DNA from: Alviniconcha marisindica
Lineage: Eukaryota; Mollusca; Gastropoda; Provannidae
Length of the DNA: 64,000 nucleotides
Direction: 5' to 3'
Assembly (NCBI GenBank): GCA_018857735.1
Contig: JABMCL010000941.1
Location: 280,001 to 344,000, forward strand
Shown: one piece after another, positions 11,491 through 33,800 of the stretch
Layout of the letters: every line of letters starts with the position of its first letter
Position numbering within the stretch: the first letter of the stretch is position 1
Translations under genes and position numbers: made by a program
Notes under the pieces: model-generated
Told to the model about the DNA's origin: nothing
Databases searched by the model: none
Seen by the model: the letters and a program-made list of their open reading frames with translations, nothing else

Positions 11491-11531
11491 GGAGACTCAA
11501 AGCACTTTACAACTGAAAGAAAAACAAGCAA
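11491..11531 (+). repeat. 41-bp direct repeat of 10609-10649
   Basis: It is identical over 41 bp to the retroelement tail in the preceding intron, in the same orientation. The two copies bracket the last Rel coding exon. Confidence 0.9.
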
Positions 11532-13293
11532 AATAATATTAAAAAGGACAACAAAAAAGCAGAAACAACGCAAAATAAAAAAATAAAAAGGAAAACAAAA
11601 ACAGCTGGGTGTTTTTAAAGGCCGGTCACAGAAAATACTACAGACTTTGTTTTTCAGTTCCCAAGGTGAGATTTTGATTTGTAAGCTACATTTACTTATT
11701 TGTTCTTGCTTCGTTCTTTCCTGATTTTTCAATACTTTTGAGTGCGTGGATTCTAATGTTTTGCTTTGGAAAACGGCCCTTTGAGGCTCAAACACTCTTG
11801 GAGACATTTGTTTTTTGACTTGTCTGATTTTGCTCAGCAGACAGACAAGACTCGGCAAGTTTTGTGGGTGATGATTGTGCTTTTGGTCATCGTTACACCC
11901 ATAGAATATGCTTAAAAGAACTGTAGGATGCAAAGCATCTGCAATGTAAATCAACTTGATTGTTATATTTTGCTTGTTTCATTGCTATAGGGCGGAAAAG
12001 GTGTGTGGGGGTGGGGTGGGGGGTCTGCCCAGGAGATGAAAGGAGAACAGAACATGCATTTGGTCTCATTTTTTTGTTCTGTTTATTTGGTGACTTGGAA
12101 AGGGAACCAGAGATGCGGACAAAAGGTTCTTTGCTGTGATGACAGTGGTCTGCCTGTGACGGAGCCTGTGATGTGTGACCACCGCTTAGGGCATGTGGAG
12201 TGTGGTCCTCGGCGGCAGATAGTCTTTTCTTCGGAAGCAGTTATGCAAAGGGTGTACATCTGGTGTCCCGGAGAAAGTGGATTTATTTTGCAGGTGCTTA
12301 CCAAAGAGCGGACATTGCTGACAGAAGGTGCCAGTAGTGTCATGCTTAACCCTTCCCGTGTCCTGTTTAACCCTTCCTCTGCCAGAGAATTTGTTCTGTA
12401 GTGTTGGTGCCATTTCCTTCCCAAGACAGGCTGAGCTAACCGGAAAATTCTCATTTCAAGAGCTTTGCTACTGCATGTGAAAGTGTGAAATGTTGCAATT
12501 GAAGCTGGAGGTCATCATTATGGCATCCATCAGCATTTATGGTTTTGGTGTCACATGTGTTGTGTAGGCAGCACAAGACATTTTTTAAATGTTTTTTTAT
12601 TTGATTGTTGTGAAGATGAATTAATTGTAGCTTGTGTGTGTTTGATGGCAGCAGACTGTTTTAGTGAGTACTACTAGATCGTGTATAGTATTAATTTTTT
12701 CCTTTCAGCGTCTTGATGTTTGACTAGGACAGGTGGGGGAAGTCTCTTCACAAAGTTAGTAGTTGGTGTTTTATTGAAAGAACAACATCAAAGTTTCTGT
12801 GTTAAATTGAAGGAAAATAAAAGTAAGAATGATTTAGAACTGGTGAAAATGGCAGCTGCATAGTTACTACAGGGCTGACTGTGCAGGTGATGCAGCCATT
12901 GTTTTCTATGGGAAGTTTAAAAAAATAAAAAATAAAAAATAAAACCACCAGAGAGCTTTGCAGCTGCTTGTTTTCAGAGTTAAGTAGACTCCATTTTATG
13001 CGAAATAGGTTGAATGAAAGACGGGAACATCATGGGAACTTTTGAGACAGGATGGAATGCTTATGCGTTTTCCTGAGCGTTTAGATGCCATCTTGTACTA
13101 ATCTGAACTGAGGCCTGTTGGGGGCCAAAAGTAAGGTCTGTGTCACGTGACAGCCTTTTTTACAGGTGCCACTTTTGTTAACCATAGTCGAGCTGAAGTG
13201 AGATAAAGCATTCCTAGAATTGTAAACCATGGCTTTATTCCTTACCAGGGGCTGTTTGAAGTTACATACTGAAGTTCTGTGTGTATATATATA

Positions 13294-13331
<38 letters not shown>

Positions 13332-13517
13332 GTGTTGTGTTGTGTTGTGTTTTCAGTTTCTGACAAAACAAAATTGCTGCAATGCAGAAAAAAAGAAGGT
13401 CAGAATCCAAAACTAATTTTGTTTCTCCAACAGTTCTAGCAGGTTTTGGCCTGGACAAACAAGACACTGTTACAGACTGAAATGTTGGCTTTGTGGTGTT
13501 GTATAGGGAAACTTGTT

Positions 13518-13518
<1 letters not shown>

Positions 13519-13572
<54 letters not shown>
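13519..13572. repeat. (AG)n microsatellite
   Basis: An uninterrupted AG tract of about 54 bp lies downstream of the Rel stop. Confidence 0.95.
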
Positions 13573-13577
<5 letters not shown>

Positions 13578-13799
13578 TGGACTAAAACTTGCTTATCATT
13601 GTTGTTGAAGAGAGAAGGTGGACATATTTTGGCTGATGCATATATATTGTTAAAAACTGGTTTTGTACATTGGTTTGATTATGACATTCTGTCAGGTGAA
13701 GTTTCTCTGTAAAGCATTGATGTGAAAATATGACTGTTGATAACTCTTGACTAAATGTTCTAAATGTAGACTGTTTGCTTTGTTTGTATTGATGAATAG

Positions 13800-14112
13800 T
13801 ATTTAGTAATAATAATGGTAACCTGAATAAATTACAAGGGAGGATGTGTGTTTTTGAGTAGCATGTGGAATCTGTAGGCATGGCTGCAATGATGAGTGAA
13901 GTGATTGTGTGGAAATATATCAGGGAATGAGTTCCTGCAAGTACTCTGACACAGTACCTTTGTAGCATTTGTATGCCAAGGACATGATTTTGTGATTAAT
14001 TCTCTGTCGCACTGGCAGCCAGTGCAGTTATTTCAAGACAGGGTTAATGTGTTTTCTCTTTTGCGTGCAAGTGACAATTTTTGCAGCTGTGTTTTGGATG
14101 AGCTTGAGATAC
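13800..14112 (-). mobile_element. CR1/L2-like LINE reverse-transcriptase remnant
   Basis: The minus strand reads LKLIQNTAAKIVTCTQKRKH then LHWLPVRQRINHKIMS, followed by YKCYKGTVSEYLQELIPY and a decayed continuation. This is the classic C-terminal reverse-transcriptase motif set of CR1/L2 elements. An in-frame stop precedes LHWLP, so the copy is dead. It lies antisense within the Rel 3' region. Confidence 0.88.
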
Positions 14113-17100
14113 CAAAATGAATGAATCACAAGATAGGATGTCATTAGCTATATGAAGACATTTTTGCATCCTCATGTTTTACATCTAAAGAATAAAGAAA
14201 ATACTCTGATACTTTTTCTTTAAAAAAATCAAAAAAATCCAGTAAAAGCACACTTTGTTAGTATTAGTGGATTTTTATTGGAAGAAGTCTAAGGGTCTGA
14301 TTAAAAAAGATTTTTAATAACTTATGTTTAGGTTAAAATATTCTTCACAGCATTGTTTACTATTACCCTTGCATTTTTTTCTTCTGCTGCTGGCACAGTG
14401 TTTTGCTTCATGCAGTTTTTTTTCCATTCCATGAAGACTAGAAATATCTTCAAAGGAGTATTCATGATGATGCCCCAAACTTCATTCCTGTTGATGATTT
14501 TTTTTATCTTACTGCATGTGACATTGACACACAAAGGCAGTAGGCATAAACCTAATAAGAAAAAGGGAAAAAAAGAGAATTAGCAGCTTTTTTGTCCAGG
14601 GTAGTTGTAAGAGAGAACAGTTTCTTCCACGATGACCCACTAGACAACTGATACCTGTTTGCCTCCATGCTATTGTGTAAAGTCTGCTTTGAACGATGAG
14701 TCTGTTTTGTCAAGGTCCCATGAAGTGCTTTGAAAGTCATGACTTCACAGGAAATGGAAAATGCACACTGAAAACTTCCATCCTTCCGTCCTCCTTGCAT
14801 CATAGCATTTCTCTGTTTTTTTCACCTGTGTAGTTTACATAGGGATTTAAATAAGAGTCAACACTGACTGTGTAGTCTGGGATTTTGTGTGTGCAGAACT
14901 GAAGCCTTGGTATCTGTGAAAACGCATATCAAGTGCGATTAACAGTTGTTCTGCCACATATAAAGTTGTGGACGTAGGCATGCATCCTTGTGTGCTTGAG
15001 GAAGATGGGAGAGCAAAGTTCGCTCCCAGGTGAAGTTTTCAACAGGAATCCAGCATCTCTAGGAATGGCGTTATAATTATGCTTGTAAATTTTTTCTTTT
15101 ATTTTTTATCCCTCTGTACAGTCACAGTTGTGGTTTATGGACTCTGTTCAGTGACTGGCATCAGCATTCAGTGAAGTGCTCAACCTCAAGCAGCACAAAG
15201 GTGGTGACCTTGCTGCCAGCAGGGATGATTCTGGTGGTGACAGTATGGTGCTAGAACATACAGACTTTCTTTCTCCCCAGCCTCTGTGGAGAGATTGGTC
15301 TCTGCCTGTTCCGCTTTGAGGGCAACTTGGTGAAGCCAGCGTTACCAGCTAGATTCCAGGGTGCGTTTATTCTGTGTGCAGTACCCAAAGAGTTTGTTGG
15401 TCACACCCAGAGGCATCATTCTGTGTGTTTGCCATTTAAAGACATCCTTCTGTGTGCTTTTTCCATTCTTGCTAATGCCACCTTTTGGGAGTATAGGTCA
15501 AAACGGCTTGGAACTGAATTTTTCAAATGTAAAATTAACCAGCTGTACATGTTTACTCAAAGTTATCAAACACTTCGAAACAACTCCATTTACTTTAAAC
15601 TGGAATATATCTGCATATAAGAAGTGATCCTTCATTTCCATTAGCCATAATATAACCCTAGTGTGTTGTTGACCTGGCTCAAAGCACTAACCAGAAGATG
15701 GTGACTCTCCATTTTCAAAACACTTCACAAGATCCCCCCCCCCCTCCCGCCCCCAAAAAGGGTGATATTCATAGGGGGGAGAAAAGTGACTGGAGTGAGG
15801 ATCTGTAGTACTTTGCCTGTACTGTGCCTGGACAGCAGGCTTGATGCGTTGGATCATGTGTTTTTACTTCTTACTTTACCTGCTGAGCTTAGCTTCCGCA
15901 AGCAGCTTTGGTTTGAAGCTGATTTTGTTTGTTTGAACAGTGCCTAGTTCTTGGGGTGCAGCTTTGTGAGGGAAATCAAACTTGAATAAGTGCAGGTCAG
16001 AACATGGAAGCTGTGTCAGAATCTCAAAATATTTCTGTGATTGTCGTTGGTATTCTGCCCTGTCATGGCAAAATAGCGACCTTTACTGTTTTCCAGGATC
16101 TTGCGCAAAATTGTACTTTTTTTTCTTTTCTTTTTTAATTTGAAGGCATTTTTGTGTAAATTTTCTCGGAGTTGTTTTTATTTGTAGTTTCTGGTGTGTA
16201 AAACACAACTTCTAAGTGTCAGAAGGTTAAATGTCGATCAGTGAAATGTAATTTCCAAAACAAAAGAAAAATTGCAACTTGCTGTATTTTTCACTAAAGG
16301 ACATGGATTGTTAAATGCCATATATCACAGCCACTGCTGTGTGAAACAGTGGCTGCATTTCTTACGTTTTGTTGTTTTTGTTTTGTCAGTCATAAGGACT
16401 TTAAAACATACATATCACATCCAACAGCCAGTTCATTTGAATTCTCTAAGATAGGGATATAATTTCTTGGAGAAATGGACTTTCTTATCATGTTCAGCTA
16501 CAGCATGCATGCACTTTTGAAAATGGCTGCTGTTTGTCTGCCAGGATTTTTTTTTTTTAATTTCCGGTTTATTTGCTTTTTGTTTTGTTTTTTGTTCTGG
16601 TATTTAGCTGACTGCTGTCTTAAATGCCCATTGTCTTCAACAAAATGTTACTTTCATACAGAGATCGAGAGCAAGCACTTTGCTCCTTTGAGACCCAAGC
16701 TTTCCCCATGAAGTTTCTGTTCCCGTTAAGTAAAATGGCTAAAGGATGTGCCAACGTATAGGACGAATACAAAGTTCGTTTACTTCCTGCTGCAATATTT
16801 ATGTTAGCTGATGTGTTTACATCAGCTTTTGTTTGCTAAATCAACAAAAGAATTAGGATAATGGCTGTTTAAAAGTTGTTTTCATGACATAATGTTTGTT
16901 CCACCAAAGGCACTGTATACTGAAGTTCACCAGTGCTTGTTGTGCATCAGATAGTTCTCTGGCATTCTTTTCTGATCTCAGTTCTTTGGTGTAAAACATG
17001 TTTTGCTTTTTTTTTTTTTTAGGGTCTTGTATCCTTCATATGTATATAATTACAGTTTACATGTGCCAGGTATCATTTTTTTATATTTTTTTTTTAAGAT

Positions 17101-17283
17101 TGCTGTTTGTGGTGTACAGATATTCAATATAAAACATTAGGGGAAAAAAAGAAGAAAAAAAAGACCATCGTCAAAGTCTAGCATTACTTTGATCTGTTTT
17201 GCTGTTTTTAAAAAGAGGACTTGTGTGTTGGAACATGACTGTGGTGTTTGAAAGTGCAACTTAGTCATGGTTTCAAACCATAG

Positions 17284-17296
17284 TTTATTGAATAAA
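17284..17296. terminator. Palindromic poly(A) signal shared by convergent Rel and AIDA
   Basis: TTTATTGAATAAA gives AATAAA on + (17291-17296, for Rel) and AATAAA on - (from 17284-17289, for AIDA), separated by one base. It lies 575 bp past the AIDA stop, the right place for the AIDA end. Whether Rel transcripts also reach it is unproven. Confidence 0.65.
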
Positions 17297-17870
17297 TGCA
17301 CACACTTAACTGAACACATTGGAAAAGAGTGGATGGAATATTACATGCAGCATTCACAAAAAAACAGTCTGCAGTTTTTCTTTCTTTCATTTTTACCCCT
17401 GTTTTTTTTCCCCTGTCAGTGTCAGCAAATTTATGACATGTATTACACAAAAATATGTAAAACATTGAAAATGAGAAATCTGTTTTAATAGAAGGAAAAA
17501 TTGCAGAGTACAGATTAAGATTTTAAAGCAGATCTAAAAGCAAGCGCAGGAGCACACATAAAAACACCTTCAAACATTCAGGAGCACACATAAAAATACC
17601 TTCAGACATTCATGTTGCATGCACAGCTGCTACGCATTTTCCGTTTAACACAGGCCTAGCATGAAAACAAACACGCAGTGAGGACAGGTATTTGGTAGTG
17701 CAGACGTCAGATTTTTCCATCAACAGATGGAAATCAGTCGAGGAGCAGGGGTCATTGACAGTGCCCTGGTTTCCCCTGCTGGCTTTTGATGTGCATTTGA
17801 ATGGGGTGGGGTGGCAGTTGATCAGCAATGACAAAGCATGATGGCAGAGGAGCGCAGAGCAGAGCCTGTG
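17284..17870 (-). other. AIDA: AIDA 3' UTR
   Basis: This stretch runs from the TAG stop to the poly(A) signal. It contains a short tandem duplication (gagcacacataaaaa-acctt near 17550 and 17581) and no further open frame of interest. Confidence 0.65.
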
Positions 17871-28763
<10,893 letters not shown>

Positions 28764-29777
28764 TGTACTGTGGGAGAATAAACCTGTTTATTCACTGCTT
28801 GGGATAGTACTGATACAGTCACATGAATGATAGCAAAAAATATACGGACATGAAAAACCTGGAGCTTTTTTTATACAACCAAAACTAGTTTTGTTGTAAA
28901 AGCAGTCTTTTGGTTTTGATTTGTTGTAAAAGTAGTCTTTTGGTTTTGATTTTTTTGCAATAAATCCCTGATATTGATAACAGTGATATGATACAATTTT
29001 TTTAAATTCTCCATTGAACATTTGAAGTAGATGATATTGATATTAATGACAATCAAGGTATTTTGGTAACAATTTTTTGTTGTTGTGGAAAATCAGAACC
29101 AAAATACATCAGATATGTGACCATTACTATTATTGTATTAATGGTGGCAGTGCTAATCACATTCCCCCTCCCCTTTGCAGTTACATTCCACAATAAAACC
29201 TGTAGGTAGTAAAACCAAAACTGACATCCCTTCCCCCCAAAAACAACAACAACAACAACAACAACAAAAAACAAAAACAAAACAAGAGGAAAAACAAACA
29301 AACAAACCACCACCACAATTTTTTTATTATCCAGTCTATTTTGCAATTCTAACTGCTCCGATCAACTCATTGGTTCTTGGGTAACACCCACCTCAAGTTC
29401 ATTTTTTTCTGGCAAATAAAACAAAAAAAAACAAAACATTAACAGTACAGAAAATGATGGGCAACACTCAAGGAGGTGGTTGAAAATTACTCTGACACAT
29501 GAAATGCCACCTTGGGTCACAAATATCATCATAATCATTCAAACAGAAAATGAAGTAAAACATTTCAACAAAATGTGAGTTTCATCATATATTTAGAAAT
29601 ACTTTTTAAAAAAATGTCAATTTGTGTCTTTTACAATTTTAGTAAGTATGCACATGCCATATTTATTACACAACTGATACAGTGATAGTCTTGTCAACAT
29701 TCACACAAAGGAAGGGTACATGTCATTCTTTGAAAACTAGGTCAATTGTCAAAGAATCATTCATATCCATAATGAAA

Positions 29778-29787
29778 GACACACACG

Positions 29788-29840
<53 letters not shown>
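29778..29840. repeat. (CA)n-(TA)n compound microsatellite
   Basis: A CA tract passes directly into a TA tract in the intron between the AIDA leader exon and first coding exon. Confidence 0.9.
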
Positions 29841-29843
<3 letters not shown>

Positions 29844-30249
29844 TAAAACTCACTTTTTCAGTTTTTGTTGAAAAGTTTTGCTTTATTTACTAGAGCTATA
29901 TGAACCCGTTTGAATGATTGTGATGCTATTTCATCTATGACTCAAATGGAGTTTAGAATGTCCCAGCAATTTCCGACTGCCTCCTTGGATCTTACCAAAT
30001 AATGACTAAAGTGACAAAAAGGCATGACTATAACACATTAATGGGTTTTTTCCCCTGGAACTGAGAAAGTTCCTTTTATTAACCAAATTAAACGACACCC
30101 ACTGTGCTCGGACGCTGAATCCAGGTCCCCAGCTTCCCTTGTGTGCAGCAAAAATCACAGTAGTATGAAAATAACAACTGAGCACAAACAAAGGAAATCA
30201 ACGGTCTAAGAAGTCGACTCTGGACGTAGTGAACGAGCTCGAACCTCAC

Positions 30250-30310
30250 CAATCGGCGCCATTTGTAAACAAACGCCGCAGAGTGTAACGCATCCTTTTT
30301 GACCTTAATC
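30250..30310 (-). other. AIDA: Probable AIDA 5' leader exon
   Basis: The first coding exon begins with an acceptor, so a leader exon is required. The minus strand near 30262-30251 reads ATGGCGCCGATT, then G and donor gtgagg after 30250, in a CpG-rich patch. The transcription start is not visible, so the right boundary is a guess. The ATG here would open a 15-codon upstream frame that overlaps the real start out of frame. Confidence 0.45.
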
Positions 30311-30771
30311 ACAAAACAAAATATTTGATAACAGTAAGAATGTTATGAGCTGTTAGAACTAATATTGAGTTCATGTGAGCATTCAGTTTTTTTATTTGTA
30401 GATTCATTTTCTTGTCGTAAATGTAAATCGCTGAAAATCCTGCCCATGCGCAGTCAATCATTATTTGTACTTCCTCTATGGTGAATACGGAAATTTTTGG
30501 CGTGTTGAAATCGAGTAAACAATGCTGTGTTTTAGCACTTTGAACCAGAGACAGCACGTGATGTGACCTGAGTGGTGGTCTTATCTCTTGTACTGACGAT
30601 CGTCTAGCCGAAGAAGCCACTGGCACAATGACTTGATGTTGTTTAGATGTGACCCCGATAATTTTTACAAGGTTACGTCCCTTGTATGTTAAACATGGCA
30701 GGGACGAAAGTTGTAGACACAGACTTACTTTGCGAAGATAACAGTCCTTAGGGCTGTCGCATTTCAGCGAT
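30251..30771. promoter_or_regulatory. Candidate bidirectional AIDA/Sos promoter
   Basis: The AIDA leader donor (30250, minus) and the Sos ATG (30772, plus) face away from each other across 521 bp that must hold both starts and leaders. The stretch has scattered CpGs and no clear TATA box on either strand at an obvious spacing. Confidence 0.6.
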
Positions 30772-30873
30772 ATGTTCCCCGCGTTATCTACTGGCGACAA
30801 TCCTTCTCATGGTGTGCTCTCTGTTGAGAATGCTGCAAAATGGAAAGGCATCTTCGTTAACGCACTGAGAGGG
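30772..30873 (+). CDS. Sos: Sos exon 1 (start)
   Basis: The ATG at 30772 opens [20 protein letters not shown], then [14 protein letters not shown], matching vertebrate SEENAPKWRGLLVPAL. The donor is gtaagt. I see no upstream in-frame ATG that fits better. Confidence 0.88.
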
Positions 30874-33800
30874 GTAAGTACCCTGGTCTAGATCTACTAT
30901 CGCAGTCAGTGCCTTTTTGTCACATGATCGTTGAAATAAAATGATACTTTTACGCGGCTCTTCGATGGTAAATGTAAAATTTCATGCTTTTCTGTTTGTA
31001 GTAATTTGTTACATGCATGCAAAAATCAAGTCTTTGCAACAGAACCCTGTGAATGAAATAAGATTACCATACGTACAAGACGTGACCCGATTGACACCAA
31101 AACATCCATGTCCATTACATTAGCTGTCAATTATGCCATGGCATTGCAGCATACAGGATATTGTTGACCAGTGCATTTAAGATGATGGTTCCTGGTTTGT
31201 TATATGTAGTACACCAACAGTTCAGATAACTATGGAATGGTTTTTGCAGGACTTTGTCATTTTTTACTCCTAATTCTTATAAATGGCCATGGGCATAGTG
31301 GCTTTTGAGATTTAGAAAGTATTATTGTTGAGTTCTGTGTTTGCACGGGGTGTGTTTGTGTGTGTATGACTATGACTTCAGACTGTTTGCTTAAGTTCTT
31401 CCAACTTGCCCTTTAGTGCCCCTTTTTTAACAGTTTGAAGATTTGGGTGTAAAACCTAGCACATAGTACACAGCCTATAGGTCACCCATCCATGTGAGGA
31501 ATATGCTCAGTTGTGCTTAACTTGCAAGTAAGTTAACTAACTGCTCTTACTCTGCTGAGTCTGCACTACCAACACTTCTGATTGGTGAGAACCCTGTGTG
31601 ACATAGCAATTTTTTCACCCTATAGTATTACTGTATTAGTATTACAGTATTAGTGTTACAGCCTCCATCGACATTAGTCGTTAACATAATTTGTAATAAA
31701 CAACACTTTGAATTACACATGACATGGGTCTGTTATACTATAAATATAGCAAGACAAGTAATAAATCCTTTGAATGTGAGTTTATATCTGAGCAGTCTCT
31801 CTACAACTACAAGTACAACTTAAAGTGACATTCAAAAACCATTCAGTTCAAGTAAGTAAAACTAAAGTAAATTATCTCAGATTCTTCAATTTATTTTATG
31901 ACTGAACAGTTCAGTTTTCATATTGAAATTACAGCGACAGTAAAGTGAATATATACGATGTAAACCAGCATTCATGTTAACTGGTAATTTTTGGTATTTT
32001 ACCGGTTAAGATCAGCATATACTGGGAAAAAATCAGCAATCCATCAGATGTACTGACTGTTAAAAAAAAGTGTTATTTTGTGCAACCAGTTCTCCAACAA
32101 ACAAATTATATACTATAGTCTGTATAAAGTAAATGCAGCACAGAGAGGTGCATGTGGCACTTGCACATGAATGTGTGTGGGTGTGTATAAGTATAACTAT
32201 AAGTATGCGTGTATGGGTCGTGTGTACATGCATGTGTTCATGTTTGTAAGTGTGTGTGTGTGTTCTAATCTAGAGGGTGAAAGGGAGCTTGGTATTTGCT
32301 AGTCTACAGCTCCAGTAGTAATGTGGATGGCTGTTACAGTGATTATCTGACCGGTTTTCATGAACCACTTTTGCAACCTTATACTATAGATGTCACGTTG
32401 GGTTGAAAAATGCCTAGTGTGATTGCTGTAAACTATCTTTCTATGATCAGTCCACTGAGATCAGTTATTTTCCTAACTCTAAGTTACCAATGTTGTAATA
32501 ACTTAATACATACATGTATACATACATAGCTGAACACATTTGTTATGATTTAATTATAAAGTTGATGTTGTCCACAGATGCAAACACTGATCCAGATTAT
32601 GTACACTACAAAACAAGCAGTTGTAAGAAATCTGAAAATCTGCAACAAGAATGACTACTAGTACTACAGTACTGCATTTTAAAACAAGACCCAAAACATA
32701 TGAATCATTAAAAAGAACAGAAAAAAGAACACTATTTATGCAAATTTTCAGGATAATCCCTTTCATCTGACATCTCATTTTTCACTGTTTAACTGTTGTT
32801 TAAGTGTTGTTTTGTTGCTTGAAAAGGGGGATTACCCCCAAAATTAAGCATGTTTCATTGTTTGTGTTTTGCCCTAATAAACAGTGTTGTTTTTAACCTT
32901 TCATGTGTTTGGATCTTGTAGGAAATTGATAAAATACTTCAAAACATTTTAACTTGTGCAGCTGATTGGTGTGATCTTCCTCATGAGCATTGTAGAATTT
33001 GTACTGTATACATAATCTTCCACTTTAGGCCACAGTACACCTAAGAATGAGCCCACTGTACTTCACAGACTGATGGATGGAAATGCTAAAATATGTTACG
33101 TTTCTGGTAAAATGATGGGTTTGTTTTTAGAGGTTTTATTAGAGAGCTGTACAAATTTAATGGACATGTGTATGTCAGATTTGTTGACTTTCAAGTTCAA
33201 CTTTAACTTCAAGTTCAGGGTCACGAGACTCACATTGTTATATATATTACTGATGACTGACATAAGTGTTGGGAAAGTAGAATTGCTTCATATATTTTTT
33301 CATTTTAATTTTTATTCAGTTAAGTTTGTAGTTGAACACATTTAAACTTGATATGGTTGTTACATAATGTTTATTGACTTAATGTTAGGTTTCTTGTAAA
33401 CAGGAACTTAAGAAGAAACTGACCTGATATGCACATTTTGTTTAACTTTAACTAGAGGAAGATCAGATAGTACTGTTAGTGTCATTACTAATAAAGTAAT
33501 ATAGTAATAATTATTAGGTCAATTTTGACAAAAAGTGTACTGTATTTTTTTTTATCGGGCAGAAGACATTTGCATGATGATAACAGCTGTAAGCTTTATT
33601 TAGTCATTGACTACTGAGGTTGATATTTTTATTATCAATTTTGGTGATTCCCATGAACTTCATCAGATTTCATTTCCAAGGTCATACAAAAGGACTGAAA
33701 AGTTGAAAAAGAAATTTCCTAAAGCTGTACATATGTACCTTGATAGTATAATGTTATCCATTTGATTTCAGACAGTATAATTGTTAAATCTGTAGACAAA

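Larger units (their letters stand above)
11386..17283 (+). other. Rel 3' UTR and/or intergenic DNA
   Basis: I found no convincing coding exon in this stretch. Candidate poly(A) signals AATAAA occur at 12816-12821, 14191-14196 and 17291-17296, so the Rel 3' UTR could be 1.4, 2.8 or 5.9 kb long. It also holds a 41-bp copied retroelement tail (11491-11531), (GT)n near 13299-13350, (AG)n at 13519-13572 and a LINE remnant near 13.9 kb. Confidence 0.6.

Noticed and set aside
11301..11954. 217-codon minus-strand frame beyond the Rel stop
   Set aside because: It has no recognisable domain, overlaps the Rel exon in antisense and lies in UTR-like AT-rich sequence.
15155..15319. 55-codon open stretch downstream of Rel as an extra exon
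   Set aside because: It has coding-like composition but a stop (TGA) directly before it in frame and no usable acceptor between; no known similarity.
30309..30800. 163-codon minus-strand frame over the Sos start
   Set aside because: It is antisense to Sos exon 1 and the promoter, with no similarity or splice support.
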